Below, piece by piece: positions 7,262 to 16,284 of a stretch of 39,963 bases of DNA (positions within the stretch are counted from its first letter, which is position 1; each line of letters begins with the position of its first letter). The stretch spans positions 1 through 39,963 of the forward strand of contig NZ_FOXM01000025.1 in NCBI RefSeq assembly GCF_900115715.1, written 5' to 3'. The DNA is from Geopseudomonas sagittaria. GTDB lineage: Bacteria > Pseudomonadota > Gammaproteobacteria > Pseudomonadales > Pseudomonadaceae. Below the pieces are notes generated by a model. The model was given only the letters and a program-made list of their open reading frames with translations. It did not search any database and was not told the DNA's origin. The translations under genes were made by a program, and so were the position numbers.

Positions 7262-9139
7262 TCACTGCGCCAGCAGGTAGTCGACGATGCGCTCGGCGGC
7301 GGCTTCCGCCGATTCGCGGCTGGTGTCGATGCGCAGGTCGGGCGCCAGCGGCGGCTCGTAGGGTGAGTCGATGCCGGTGAAGTTCTTCAGCTCGCCGCGC
7401 CGGGCCTTCTGGTACAGGCCCTTGGGATCGCGCTGCTCGGCCAGCGCCAGCGGTGTGTCGACGAAGATCTCCAGGAAGGCGTCGTCGCCGGCCAGGCTGC
7501 GCGCCAGTTCGCGCTCGGCGCGGAACGGCGAGATGAACGAGACCAGGGTGATCAGCCCGGCATCGAGCATCAGCCGGCCCACCTCGGCCACCCGGCGGAT
7601 GTTCTCCACCCGGTCGGCTTCGCTGAAGCCCAGGTCGCGGTTCAGGCCGTGGCGCACGTTGTCGCCATCGAGCAGGTAGGTGTGGCGGCCCAGAGCGTTC
7701 AGCTTGCGTTCCACCAGGTTGGCGATGGTCGACTTGCCGGCCCCCGACAGCCCGGTGAACCACAGCATGCGCGGGGTCTGGCCCTTCAGCGCGGCGCGGG
7801 CGCCGGCGTCGACGTCGATGGCCTGCCAGTGCACGTTATGCGCGCGGCGCAGGGCGAAGTGCAGCATGCCGGCGCCGACGGTCTGGTTGCTCAGCCGGTC
7901 GATGACGATGAAGCCGCCGGTGTCGCGGTTGTCCGCGTAGGAGTCGAAGGGGATCGGCTGGTCGAGGCCGAGGTTGCACACGCCGATCTCGTTGAGCTGC
8001 AGGGTCCGGGCGGCCAGCTGTTCCAGGCTGTTGACGTCGACCTTGTGCTTGAGGGTGGCGCAGCTCATGCCCAGCGTGCGGCAGCCGATCTTCATCAGGT
8101 AGGGGCGGCCGGGCAGCATGGGCTCCTCGCCCATCCATACCAGGGTGGCCTCGAACTGGTCGGCCACCGCCGCCGGCGCGTCGGCCAGGGTGATCAGATC
8201 GCCACGGCTGATGTCGATCTCGTCCTCCAGGCTCAGGGTCACCGCCTGGCCACAGAGCGCCTCCTGCTGCTCGCCGGCCATGCCGAGGATGCCGCTGACC
8301 CGGCTTTGCCTGCCCGACGGCAGGACGCGGATCGGATCGCCGACGCGAATGCCGCCGGCGGCGACGTTGCCGGCGTAGCCGCGGAAGTCGAGGTTGGGCC
8401 GGTTTACCCATTGCACCGGCAGGCGGAAGGGCGTGCGGCTGGCGCGGCCGTCGTCCAGCGGGGCGCTTTCCAGGTGCTGCAGCAGGCTGGGGCCCTGGTA
8501 CCAGGGCATGCTTTCGCTGCGCTCCAGCAGGTTGTCGCCCTTGAGCGCGGAGAGCGGGATGCACTGGATGTCGGTCAGCCCGAGCTTGGCGGCGAAGGCG
8601 CGGTACTCGGCCTCGATGGCGCGGAACACGCTTTCCGAATAGTCCATCAGGTCCATCTTGTTCACCGCCACCAGCACCTGGCGGATGCCCAGCAGGGACA
8701 CCAGGAAGCTGTGCCGGCGGGTCTGCGCCAGCAGGCCCTGGCGGGCGTCGATGAGGATCACCGCGAGGTCGGCGGTGGAGGCGCCGGTGACCATGTTGCG
8801 GGTGTACTGCTCGTGGCCGGGGGTGTCGGCGACGATGAACTTGCGCTTGTCGGTGGCGAAGAAGCGGTAGGCCACGTCGATGGTGATGCCCTGTTCGCGT
8901 TCGGCGGCCAGGCCGTCGACCAGCAGGGCGAAGTCCAGTTCGCCGCCCTGGGTGCCGAGCTTCTTCGAGTCGACTTCGAGCTGGCCGAGCTGGTCCTCGA
9001 AGAGCACCTTGGTTTCGTAGAGCAGGCGGCCGATCAGGGTGCTCTTGCCGTCGTCGACGCTGCCGCAGGTGATGAAGCGCAGCAAATCCTTGCGCTGTTG
9101 CTGCTGCAGGTACTGGTCCAGGCTGGTAATCGCGTTCAT
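7262..9139 (-). CDS. cysNC: Sulfate adenylyltransferase GTPase subunit fused to APS kinase
   Basis: This 625-aa bifunctional enzyme has an N-terminal EF-Tu-like GTPase that drives ATP sulfurylase (GSVDDGKST at 26-34, then DTPGHEQ and NKMD). The C-terminal APS kinase (P-loop GLSGAGKST near residue 463, then [10 protein letters not shown] and FISPFRAER) phosphorylates APS to PAPS. The start at 9139 gives the canonical [11 protein letters not shown] and overlaps the cysD stop (ATGA). Both halves look intact. The kinase domain matters here because the sulfotransferase encoded divergently needs PAPS. It may be a second, cluster-specific copy or the only genomic copy; that cannot be told from this window. 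Confidence 0.95.
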   Translation of the reverse strand: MNAITSLDQYLQQQQRKDLLRFITCGSVDDGKSTLIGRLLYETKVLFEDQLGQLEVDSKKLGTQGGELDFALLVDGLAAEREQGITIDVAYRFFATDKRKFIVADTPGHEQYTRNMVTGASTADLAVILIDARQGLLAQTRRHSFLVSLLGIRQVLVAVNKMDLMDYSESVFRAIEAEYRAFAAKLGLTDIQCIPLSALKGDNLLERSESMPWYQGPSLLQHLESAPLDDGRASRTPFRLPVQWVNRPNLDFRGYAGNVAAGGIRVGDPIRVLPSGRQSRVSGILGMAGEQQEALCGQAVTLSLEDEIDISRGDLITLADAPAAVADQFEATLVWMGEEPMLPGRPYLMKIGCRTLGMSCATLKHKVDVNSLEQLAARTLQLNEIGVCNLGLDQPIPFDSYADNRDTGGFIVIDRLSNQTVGAGMLHFALRRAHNVHWQAIDVDAGARAALKGQTPRMLWFTGLSGAGKSTIANLVERKLNALGRHTYLLDGDNVRHGLNRDLGFSEADRVENIRRVAEVGRLMLDAGLITLVSFISPFRAERELARSLAGDDAFLEIFVDTPLALAEQRDPKGLYQKARRGELKNFTGIDSPYEPPLAPDLRIDTSRESAEAAAERIVDYLLAQ

Positions 9140-10035
9140 CAGAAGTACCCCTCTTGCTTCTTCTTCTCCATGGAACCAGCCGAATCGCTGTCGATCAGCC
9201 GGCCCTGGCGCTCCGAGGTGCGGCTCACCAGCATCTCCTGGATGATGGCTTCGAGGCTGTCGGCCTCGCTGTCGATGGCGCCGGTCAGCGGGTAGCAACC
9301 CAGGGTGCGGAAGCGCACCTTGCGCAGCTCGGGCGTCTCGCCCGGCAGCAGCGGCAGGCGCTGGTCGTCGACCATGATCAGCGTGCCGTCGCGGCGCACC
9401 ACCGGGCGCTCGGCGGCGAGGTACAGGGGAACGATGGGGATGCGTTCCAGGTAGATGTATTGCCAGATGTCCAGCTCGGTCCAGTTGGACAGCGGGAACA
9501 CCCGCAGGCTTTCGCCCTTGCGCTTGCGCGTGTTGTACAGGTGCCACAGCTCGGGGCGCTGCTGCTTGGGGTCCCAGCGGTGCTGCGCGGAGCGGATCGA
9601 GAACACCCGCTCCTTGGCGCGCGACTTCTCCTCGTCGCGGCGGGCGCCGCCGAACGCGGCGTCGAAGCCGTAGTGGTCCAGCGCCTGCTTGAGGCCCTGG
9701 GTCTTCCAGATGTCGGTATGCAGGGCCGAGCCGTGCTCGAAGGGGTTGATCCCGCGCTCCACGCCTTCGGGGTTGACGTGCACCAGCAGCTCCAGGCCCA
9801 GGCGCTCGGCGGTCTGGTCGCGGAAGGCGATCATCTCGCGGAACTTCCAGGTGGTGTCCACGTGGAGCAGGGGGAAGGGCGGTTTGCCCGGGGCGAAGGC
9901 CTTCATCGCCAGGTGCAGCATCACTGCGCTGTCCTTGCCGATGGAGTAGAGCATCACCGGGTTCTCACACTCGGCGACCACTTCGCGGATGATCTGGACG
10001 CTTTCCGCTTCCAGGCGTTGCAGGTGAGTCAGCAT
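9139..10035 (-). CDS. cysD: Sulfate adenylyltransferase catalytic subunit
   Basis: CysD (298 aa, normal family size) forms APS from ATP and sulfate in complex with CysN. The PP-loop motif is [14 protein letters not shown]. Other family segments are [42 protein letters not shown] and the C-terminal KKQEGYF. The ATG at 10035 gives the standard [16 protein letters not shown] start, although the frame is open antisense far beyond it. It is the first gene of the minus-strand operon and lies under regulon element 3, not under an obvious CysB-type arrangement. Its promoter region is shared with the divergent DUF1214-sulfotransferase-DHH operon. Confidence 0.95.
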   Translation of the reverse strand: MLTHLQRLEAESVQIIREVVAECENPVMLYSIGKDSAVMLHLAMKAFAPGKPPFPLLHVDTTWKFREMIAFRDQTAERLGLELLVHVNPEGVERGINPFEHGSALHTDIWKTQGLKQALDHYGFDAAFGGARRDEEKSRAKERVFSIRSAQHRWDPKQQRPELWHLYNTRKRKGESLRVFPLSNWTELDIWQYIYLERIPIVPLYLAAERPVVRRDGTLIMVDDQRLPLLPGETPELRKVRFRTLGCYPLTGAIDSEADSLEAIIQEMLVSRTSERQGRLIDSDSAGSMEKKKQEGYF

Positions 10036-10119
10036 CGCTTGTCTCCGTGGGAGGGGACCGGCGCCGCGGGCTGCGGGCCGGATTTTTTCCACGGTAGGGA
10101 AGCTGCCGCTCTGGCTTCT

Positions 10120-10135
10120 TCGTCTGACCAGACGA
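10120..10135 (-). promoter_or_regulatory. Regulon element 3 (TCGTCTGGTCAGACGA) before cysD
   Basis: This is a nearly perfect palindrome, TCGTCT-N4-AGACGA. Read towards cysD, the -10-like TACCGT lies at 10091-10096, about 23 bp away. It is the first of two elements in the cysD/DUF1214 intergenic region, so each divergent operon has its own. Confidence 0.7.
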
Positions 10136-10191
10136 ACTTTTACCGCCCTCGACGAGCAGGGTTTCCGGCCGCGCACCGGCTGCGCGCTTTT

Positions 10192-10207
10192 TAGTCCGCC
10201 CAGACGA
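10192..10207 (+). promoter_or_regulatory. Regulon element 4 (TAGTCCGCCCAGACGA) before the DUF1214 operon
   Basis: This plus-strand copy has a -10-like TAAGGT at 10231-10236 (23 bp spacing). The predicted leader to the ATG at 10279 is about 37 nt and contains AAAGGAG as ribosome-binding site. The half-sites match the consensus except for the variable middle. Confidence 0.7.
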
Positions 10208-10278
10208 AGAATCGATGTCCGTGGCCTCCCTAAGGTGACGACAGCGGCGCCCATCGCGCCGGACCAAAGGAGACCGAC

Positions 10279-11391
10279 ATGGCGACAGATGAGATCGAAC
10301 GGCAGGTGTGCAGCGGGCAGGTCTGGAGCGATTTCTGCGACCAGCTCAAGCGTTGCGGCGAGCAGATCCTGCGGGCCGAGGCGCCCAGCGACGCGCTGAA
10401 CCGCGCGGAGGGTTACCGCTACCTCACCCGCTTGCTGCGCATCGCCCTGGAAATGCACCTGGAGTTCGCCGACCCGGACTTCCCCGGCTTCTTCTCGCCG
10501 TCCCACGAGACGGCCAAGATCGGCGCCGACAACCCGGACAACCTGTACCAGTACGCCCGCCTCAACGGCGAGAACCAGTACCGCGTCAGTGGCCGGCGCG
10601 GCAGCGTGGCCTACCTCAGCTTCGGCACCCAGAAGGGCGGCTACGAGAGCGACGGCACCATGATCCAGACCGGCTTCATCGACGCCAGCCAGTTGCAGCT
10701 GGAGGCCGACGGCAGCTTCGAGCTGATCCTCAGCCAGCAGCCGCCGGCCGCCGGCAACTGGTTGCGCATCGAACCGGAGAGCAACGCACTGATCGTGCGC
10801 CAGACCTTCCTCGACCGCGCCGCCGAGCAGCCGGCCCAGTTGCGCATCGAGCGGCTGGATAGCCAGCAGCAGCCGCAGCCGCTGACTGCCGAGCGTCTGC
10901 AGCAGAGCCTGGGCCGGGTCGCCAGCTTCGTCGAAAACACCGCGCGGCTGTTCGCCGACTGGGCCGAGGGCTACCAAGCCCGGCTGAACCAGCTGCCGCC
11001 GGCCGACCAGGCGCTGTGCCAGGCGGTGGGCGGCGATCCGAACATCTTCTACTACCACGGCTACTGGAAGCTGGCGGCGGACGAGGCGCTGCTGATCGAG
11101 GTGGAGCAGGTACCCGACTGCGACTTCTGGAACCTGCAGATCGACAACTACTGGATGGAGTCGCTGGACTACCGCTACCACCGCATCTGCCTGAACAAGC
11201 GCTCGGCGCGGCTCGATGCCAACGGCGGCGTGCGTCTGGTGCTCAGCCATCGCGACCCCGGCCTGGCCAACTGGCTGGAAACCGCCGGCCATAGCAACGG
11301 CACCTACTGCCTGCGCTGGGTCGGCGCCACGCACCCGGTCCATCCCACCACCCGCGTGGTCAAGCTCGCCCACCTCGAGGAGCTGCAATGA
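10279..11391 (+). CDS. DUF1214-domain protein
   Basis: This 370-aa, apparently cytoplasmic protein has a C-terminal DUF1214 domain (about 250-365: [57 protein letters not shown]). The N-terminal half ([20 protein letters not shown], then a strand-rich region) is the usual partner region. The biochemical function of the family is unknown. From general experience these proteins often occur beside sulfotransferases and steroid or lipid catabolic genes. Its stop overlaps the sulfotransferase start (ATGA), so it is translated together with that enzyme and may handle its substrate or product. Confidence 0.8.
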   Translation: MATDEIERQVCSGQVWSDFCDQLKRCGEQILRAEAPSDALNRAEGYRYLTRLLRIALEMHLEFADPDFPGFFSPSHETAKIGADNPDNLYQYARLNGENQYRVSGRRGSVAYLSFGTQKGGYESDGTMIQTGFIDASQLQLEADGSFELILSQQPPAAGNWLRIEPESNALIVRQTFLDRAAEQPAQLRIERLDSQQQPQPLTAERLQQSLGRVASFVENTARLFADWAEGYQARLNQLPPADQALCQAVGGDPNIFYYHGYWKLAADEALLIEVEQVPDCDFWNLQIDNYWMESLDYRYHRICLNKRSARLDANGGVRLVLSHRDPGLANWLETAGHSNGTYCLRWVGATHPVHPTTRVVKLAHLEELQ

Positions 11392-12587
11392 GCCATTCCG
11401 TTTCCTTCGCCCCGGACAGCCTGCTGGCCGAGGCCAGCGCCCGCGTCGGCGGGCTGGACGACTTCGGTCCCGGCGATTTTCGCGAGGCCCTGCGCGTGCT
11501 GGAGCCGGCCCTGCACGGCCAGTCGCGCCTGTCGGCCCAGGGCGCGGCGCTGCTGCGCGAGAAGCTGGTGTCGCAATTGGCCAACCGCCTGGTGATCGAG
11601 GACCACTGCAAGCGCTTCCCGGAGATCCTCGAGCAGCCTGTCGACGACCCGCTGGTGATCGTCGGCCTGCCGCGCACCGGCACCACCCTGCTGCAGCGCC
11701 TGCTGGCGGTGGACCCGCAGTTCAGCAAGGCGCAGTGGTGGGAGACCCGCTATCCGGCGCCGCTGCCCGGGGAAAGCCTGGAGCAGCCGGACCAGCGCAT
11801 CGGCCGGGCGCGCGGCGAAGTGGCGGCGATGATCGAGTTCGTGCCGCAGATCCTCGCCATCCACCCGCTGGACGCCGAACAGCCGGACGAGGAATTCATG
11901 CTGATGGAGCACTCCTTCCTCTGCGCCATGGATTCCTACGTCAACGTGCCGGACTACACCGCCTGGCTCGATCGCCAGGACCAGACCCAGGTCTACGCCT
12001 ACCTGAAGAAGACCCTGCAGTTCCTGCAGTGGCAGCAGGCCCGCCGCGGCATCGCCCCGGGGCGGCGCTGGCTGCTGAAGAGCCCGCAGCACCTGCATAC
12101 CCTGGAGCTGCTGCTGCAGGTGTTCCCCGGCGCGCAGGTGATCCTCACCCACCGCGATCCGGGCAAGACCATTCCCTCGCTGGCCAGCTTCATCCATACC
12201 CTCTGGCAGATGTACAGCGACCAGGCCGACCCGGCCCAGGTCGGCGAGCAGTGGAACAGCCGCATGGCCCGCGCCCTGCGCCACAGCATGGCGGTCCGCG
12301 AGCGGATGCCGGCCGGCGCTTTCCTCGACGTGCGCTTCGAGGACACCGTGCACGCGCCTCTGGAGGTGGTGGAGCGCATCTACCGCTTCGCCGGTTTGGA
12401 GCTGGCGCCGGCGACCCGAGTGGCGATGGCCGCCTGGCTGGCGCTCAACGGCCGCGACAAGCGCGCCGCCCACCAGTACGACGCGGCCGCCTTCGGCCTG
12501 GACGAGGCCCGCCTGGAAGAGGACTACGGCGCCTATCGCGCCCGTCACGCCGTCCAGCTCGACGCCAACGGCGAGCGGATGCGCTGA
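11388..12587 (+). CDS. PAPS-dependent sulfotransferase
   Basis: This 399-aa sulfotransferase (Sulfotransfer_3-like) moves the sulfuryl group of PAPS to a hydroxyl group. The 5'-phosphosulfate loop is GLPRTGTT (93-100). The conserved WLLKSPQHL (228-236) and [11 protein letters not shown] (254-264) form the 3'-phosphate-binding region. The length is typical of bacterial members acting on small lipophilic acceptors. It is coupled by overlap to the DUF1214 gene and followed after 10 bp, with GAGGAGG, by the DHH gene. The acceptor is unknown; by context it is a steroid or polycyclic alcohol, or an intermediate of its breakdown. Confidence 0.9.
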   Translation: MSHSVSFAPDSLLAEASARVGGLDDFGPGDFREALRVLEPALHGQSRLSAQGAALLREKLVSQLANRLVIEDHCKRFPEILEQPVDDPLVIVGLPRTGTTLLQRLLAVDPQFSKAQWWETRYPAPLPGESLEQPDQRIGRARGEVAAMIEFVPQILAIHPLDAEQPDEEFMLMEHSFLCAMDSYVNVPDYTAWLDRQDQTQVYAYLKKTLQFLQWQQARRGIAPGRRWLLKSPQHLHTLELLLQVFPGAQVILTHRDPGKTIPSLASFIHTLWQMYSDQADPAQVGEQWNSRMARALRHSMAVRERMPAGAFLDVRFEDTVHAPLEVVERIYRFAGLELAPATRVAMAAWLALNGRDKRAAHQYDAAAFGLDEARLEEDYGAYRARHAVQLDANGERMR

Positions 12588-12597
12588 GGAGGCGAAC

Positions 12598-13575
12598 ATG
12601 CTGGATCATTGCGCCTTCAATGGCGATGCCGACGGGCTGTGCGCCCTGCAGCAGCTGCGCCTGGCCGGCGAGCTGGACGCGGCGGTGCGCCTGGTCAGCG
12701 GGGTGAAACGCGACATCGGCCTGCTCGAACGGGTGCAGGCCGGCGCCGGCGCGCGGGTCACGGTGCTGGACATCGCCCATGAGCAGAACCGCGCGGACGT
12801 GGCGCGACTGCTCGCAGGCGGTGCCGGCGTGCGCTACTTCGACCACCACTTCGCCGGCGAGCTGCCGGTCCACCCGGGGTTCGCGTCGTTCATCGACACC
12901 GCCGCGGACGTCTGCACCAGCCTGCTGGTGGATCGCTTCCTCGATGGCCGCTTCCACCGCTGGGCGGTGGCGGCGGCCTTCGGCGACGGCATGCCGGGGC
13001 CGGCACGAACCCTGGCCCGCCGCCACGGACTGGGGGAGGGCGACACCGCGCTGCTCGCCGAGCTGGGCCTGCTGCTCAACTACAACGCCTACGGCGAGCA
13101 GCTGGACGATCTGCATTTCGACCCGCTGGCGCTGGCGGCGGAACTGCTGCCGTACCAGGACCCGCTCGACTTCGTGCAGGGCAGCCCGTGCTTCGCCAGG
13201 CTGCGCGAGGGCCATGCGGCCGACATGGCGGAAGCCGCCGCCCTGCGCCCGTGGCGGGAGGGGCCGGGGGCCAGGGTCTACCGCCTGCCTGCCGCGCCCT
13301 GGGCGCGGCGGGTCAGCGGGGTGCTGGCCAACCAGCTGGCGGCCGGCGAACCACAGCGCGCGCTGGGTCTGCTCTCGGCGCGCGCCGACGGTAACTGGCA
13401 GTTCAGCCTGCGGGTACCCGCCGACGCGACGTTGTCGGCGGATGCCTTCTGCCGGCGTTACCCCAGCGGCGGCGGCCGCAAGCGCGCCGCGGGCATCAAC
13501 CGCTTGCCGGACGCGACGCTGGAGGATTTCGTGGCGGCATTCCTGACCAGCTATCCCGCGCGCGCTCTTCGCTGA
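12598..13575 (+). CDS. DHH-family phosphoesterase, possible PAP phosphatase
   Basis: This 325-aa DHH/DHHA1 phosphoesterase has FNGDADG (7-13), LDIAHE (about 57-62, Asp58) and FDHH (81-84), which supply the two-metal centre. C-terminal GGGRKRAAG (291-299) belongs to the substrate-binding DHHA1 domain. Family members include NrnA, which degrades nano-RNA and dephosphorylates PAP (3'-phosphoadenosine 5'-phosphate). PAP is the inhibitory by-product of the sulfotransferase encoded just upstream, so a PAP-removing role is an attractive inference from position. Related DHH proteins of unknown function exist in pseudomonads, so the substrate remains open. Confidence 0.75.
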   Translation: MLDHCAFNGDADGLCALQQLRLAGELDAAVRLVSGVKRDIGLLERVQAGAGARVTVLDIAHEQNRADVARLLAGGAGVRYFDHHFAGELPVHPGFASFIDTAADVCTSLLVDRFLDGRFHRWAVAAAFGDGMPGPARTLARRHGLGEGDTALLAELGLLLNYNAYGEQLDDLHFDPLALAAELLPYQDPLDFVQGSPCFARLREGHAADMAEAAALRPWREGPGARVYRLPAAPWARRVSGVLANQLAAGEPQRALGLLSARADGNWQFSLRVPADATLSADAFCRRYPSGGGRKRAAGINRLPDATLEDFVAAFLTSYPARALR

Positions 13576-13633
13576 CGGCAACGCTCGACGGCGTCCCCAG
13601 GCCAGCCGTCCCCAGGGCAATCGCATCATCCGC

Positions 13634-13692
13634 TGCAGGGGCGAATTTATTCGCCAAAATTCCCCGCAAGGCGAATGAATTCGCCCCTGCAG
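13634..13692. repeat. Inverted pair of REP-like elements
   Basis: GCAGGGGCGAATTTATTCGCC at 13635-13655 is followed by the inverted GGCGAATGAATTCGCCCCTGC at 13670-13690, forming a long potential hairpin. It is the same family as 5186-5279 and 24876-24903 and lies 60 bp after the DHH gene, where it could also stabilise the mRNA end. Confidence 0.85.
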
Positions 13693-13766
13693 ACCGGGAA
13701 ATTGGCTTCATGCGATTGCCCTGCCCGCAGCCCCCCTGCAGGCCAGTCACCATGCGGCTTGCGCGT

Positions 13767-13782
13767 TAGTCTCATCGGACGA
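13767..13782 (+). promoter_or_regulatory. Regulon element 5 (TAGTCTCATCGGACGA) with -10 TTAAAT
   Basis: The element matches the consensus fully. The -10 TTAAAT lies at 13805-13810, with 22 bp between. It drives the acyl-CoA dehydrogenase pair and probably LuxR 2. Confidence 0.75.
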
Positions 13783-13973
13783 TGTTGGCCCCCTGGCGCG
13801 GCGGTTAAATCCGGGGCGTGGGGCCTCCCGGCAGTCCGGCCGCGCGGCTCCCCCCACGAACAAGACCGAGGAATGCGCCGCATGGACATCCGTGGCCCGG
13901 GCTACCTCGGGAGGCGCCCGATTTCTTCGCCGAGAAGCGCAGCGCCCGATTCGCAGGCTGAGGCAGGTTGACC

Positions 13974-15140
13974 ATGGAACTGAACTACACCCCGGCCCAG
14001 CAGGCCTTCCGCGCCGAGGTGCGCGCCTGGCTGGCCGCCAACGTGCCCGCCACACCGCTGGCCTCTTTCGACACCGCAGCGGGCTTCCAGCAGCACCGCG
14101 CCTGGGAGGCCCGGCTCAACGAGGGGCGCTGGGGCATGGTGACCTGGCCGACCGAGCTGGGCGGACGCGGCTGCGATCTGATCGAGTGGCTGATCTTCGA
14201 GGAGGAGTACTACCGCGCCGGTGCGCCGGCGCGGGTCAACCAGAACGGCATCTTCCTGCTCGGCCCGACCCTGATGGAGTTCGGCACCGCCGAGCAGCAG
14301 GCGCGCTTCCTGCCGCGCATGGCCACCGGCCAGGACATCTGGGCCCAGGGCTGGTCGGAGCCGGGCGCCGGTTCGGACATGGCGGCGATCCGCTCCACGG
14401 CCAAGCGGGAGGGCGGCCACTATGTGCTCAACGGCCAGAAGATCTGGTCGACCCGCGCGGTGTGGGCCGACTGGCTGTTCGGCATCTTTCGCAGCGATCC
14501 GCACTCCACCCGCCACCACGGCCTGACCTTCATCCTCCTGCCGCTGGACAGCCCGGGCGTCACCGTGCGGCCGATCCCCCAGCTCAATGGCCTGCCGGGC
14601 TTCGCCGAGATCTTCTTCGACGACGTCAAGGTGCCGGTGGAGAACGTCCTCGGCGGCGAGGGCATGGGCTGGCACGTGGCGATGTCCACCGCCGGCTTCG
14701 AGCGCGGGCTGATGCTGCGCTCGCCGGCGCGCTTCCAGGAAACCGCGCGGCGTCTGCTGCAGCTGTACCTGGCCAACCGCGAGCAGGCCGACCACGACCC
14801 GGCCATCGGCGAGGCGGTGATGCGCGCCTGGCTGGACGCCGAGGCCTACACCCTGAGCACCTATATGACCGCCTCTCGGCTGGTGCAGGGCGGCAGGATC
14901 GGCCCGGAGTCGTCGACCAACAAGATCTTCTGGTCGGAACTCGACCAGCGCATGCACGAGACCGCCCTGAGCATCCTCGGCCAGCGCGCCGAGCTGCTGC
15001 CGGAGGCGCCGGACGCCGGCGAGGTCGGCCAGTGGCTGGACGGCTTCCTGTTCGCCCAGGCCGGGCCGATCTACGCCGGCACCAACGAGATTCAACGCAA
15101 CATCATCGCCGAGCGCATGCTCGGCATGCCGCGGGCCTGA
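13974..15140 (+). CDS. Acyl-CoA dehydrogenase, catalytic-Glu subunit
   Basis: This 388-aa acyl-CoA dehydrogenase introduces an alpha-beta double bond into an acyl-CoA. Visible features are WSEPGAGSDMA (127-137) for FAD and substrate binding, LNGQKIWST (152-160) and the C-terminal AGTNEIQRNIIAERMLG. Glu243 in GFERGL occupies the helix-G catalytic-base position known from isovaleryl-CoA dehydrogenase and ChsE4; the alternative Glu of YEGT is Ala here. It lacks the ERxQFG...Q FAD motif, which its partner has. The ATG at 13974 is preferred to an in-frame TTG six bases upstream. The pair resembles the alpha2beta2 dehydrogenases of steroid side-chain and ring degradation. Confidence 0.88.
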   Translation: MELNYTPAQQAFRAEVRAWLAANVPATPLASFDTAAGFQQHRAWEARLNEGRWGMVTWPTELGGRGCDLIEWLIFEEEYYRAGAPARVNQNGIFLLGPTLMEFGTAEQQARFLPRMATGQDIWAQGWSEPGAGSDMAAIRSTAKREGGHYVLNGQKIWSTRAVWADWLFGIFRSDPHSTRHHGLTFILLPLDSPGVTVRPIPQLNGLPGFAEIFFDDVKVPVENVLGGEGMGWHVAMSTAGFERGLMLRSPARFQETARRLLQLYLANREQADHDPAIGEAVMRAWLDAEAYTLSTYMTASRLVQGGRIGPESSTNKIFWSELDQRMHETALSILGQRAELLPEAPDAGEVGQWLDGFLFAQAGPIYAGTNEIQRNIIAERMLGMPRA

Positions 15141-15152
15141 GGAGCAGCGACC

Positions 15153-16220
15153 ATGGACTTTACCTTCAGCGACGATCAACTGCTGCTCCAGGAGAGCGTC
15201 CACAAGTTCTTCACCAACGAGGTGACGCCCGAGCTGATCCGCGAACTGTGGGACAGCCCGGGCGGGCGCAGCGACGCGCTGTGGACGCAGCTGGTCGAGC
15301 TGGGCCTGCCGGCGCTGAGCGTGCCGGAAAGCCATGGCGGGCTGGGCATGAACGAGCTGGATTTCGTGCTGATCGCCCAGGAGTGCGGCTATGCCGGCCT
15401 GCAGGAGCCGCTGGTGGATACCGTGCTGGTCGGCGTGCCATTGCTGGCGGCTCTTGACGAGACCCAGGCGCATCTCAAGGACGGATGGCTGCGCCGGGTG
15501 GCCGCGGGCGAGGCGCGGCTGGCGGTGGGCCAGCCGGGTCATGCGCTGGTGGCCGACGCCCATGTCGCCGACCTGCTGCTGCTACCGCACGGCGACGAGG
15601 TGCATGCCGTGCCGAGCGCCGCGGCGGTCCTGACCGCCAACCCTTCCGTTGACCCCAGCCGCCGGCTGTTCCGCGTCGACTGGACGCCGAGCGCCACCAC
15701 CTGCGTGGCCGCCGGCGAGCAGGGCCGGGCGCTGTGGGCCGCCAGCCTGAACCGCGGCAATCTGGGCACTGCCGCCCAGTTGCTCGGCCTGGCCATGCGC
15801 ATGGTCGACCTGGCGGTGGACTACAGCTTCGAACGCAAGCAGTTCGGCAAGCCGGTGGGCTCGTTCCAGGCGATCAAGCACCTGATGGCCAACGTCGCGG
15901 TGCAGATCGAGTTCGCCAAGCCGCCGCTGTATCGCGCCGCCTACGCCATTGCCCGCGGCCAGGCCGACCAGGACGTGCTGGTCTCCCATGCCCGTCTGGC
16001 CTGCGGCGAGGCGGCGCTGCTGGCGGCGAAGAACGCCATCCAGGTCCATGGCGCGATGGGCTACACGTGGGAAATGGATCTGCAGATCTTCATGAAACGT
16101 GCCTGGGCGCTCGAAAAGGCCTGGGGCGGACGCGGCTCGGACAAGGCACGGATCCGCGAGGCGCTGTTCGGCGGCCTGGTGGCCGCCGGCGCCGGCCACA
16201 CCTTCGCTGCCGCCGGCTGA
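15153..16220 (+). CDS. Acyl-CoA dehydrogenase, FAD-motif partner subunit
   Basis: This 355-aa partner starts 12 bp after the previous gene behind GAGGAGC. It carries FERKQFGKPVGSFQ (226-239), the Arg/Gln FAD-binding motif missing in the first subunit. At the helix-G base position it has LNRG (199-202) instead of FERG, so it lacks the catalytic Glu. The central domain (about 110-190) is degenerate, without the WSEPGAGSD motif. Complementary loss of motifs is the mark of heterotetrameric steroid acyl-CoA dehydrogenases such as Mycobacterium ChsE4-ChsE5. The chain it acts on cannot be read from the sequence. Confidence 0.87.
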   Translation: MDFTFSDDQLLLQESVHKFFTNEVTPELIRELWDSPGGRSDALWTQLVELGLPALSVPESHGGLGMNELDFVLIAQECGYAGLQEPLVDTVLVGVPLLAALDETQAHLKDGWLRRVAAGEARLAVGQPGHALVADAHVADLLLLPHGDEVHAVPSAAAVLTANPSVDPSRRLFRVDWTPSATTCVAAGEQGRALWAASLNRGNLGTAAQLLGLAMRMVDLAVDYSFERKQFGKPVGSFQAIKHLMANVAVQIEFAKPPLYRAAYAIARGQADQDVLVSHARLACGEAALLAAKNAIQVHGAMGYTWEMDLQIFMKRAWALEKAWGGRGSDKARIREALFGGLVAAGAGHTFAAAG

Positions 16221-16284
16221 TCGCCCACAGCACATCCTTCAGCCCTCCCGGCGGGGAGGGCGTTGCCCGCTACGAGGTAATCCC

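Larger units (their letters stand above)
13576..13973. other. Intergenic region between DHH and acyl-CoA dehydrogenase genes
   Basis: This 398-bp gap holds the REP-like pair (13634-13692), regulon element 5 (13767-13782) with its -10 at 13805-13810, and a predicted leader of about 157 nt to the dehydrogenase ATG. That is the longest leader of any element-bearing unit. I see no convincing gene in it. Confidence 0.7.

Noticed and set aside
7262-9547. A longer cysNC start reaching into cysD
   Set aside because: The upstream residues are out-of-frame cysD sequence; the ATG at 9139 gives the conserved N-terminus and an ATGA overlap.
9139-11388. A 749-codon open frame on the minus strand extending cysD across the DUF1214 gene
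   Set aside because: The part upstream of 10035 is antisense to the DUF1214 gene, crosses two promoter elements and has no relation to CysD. High GC makes such antisense frames long.
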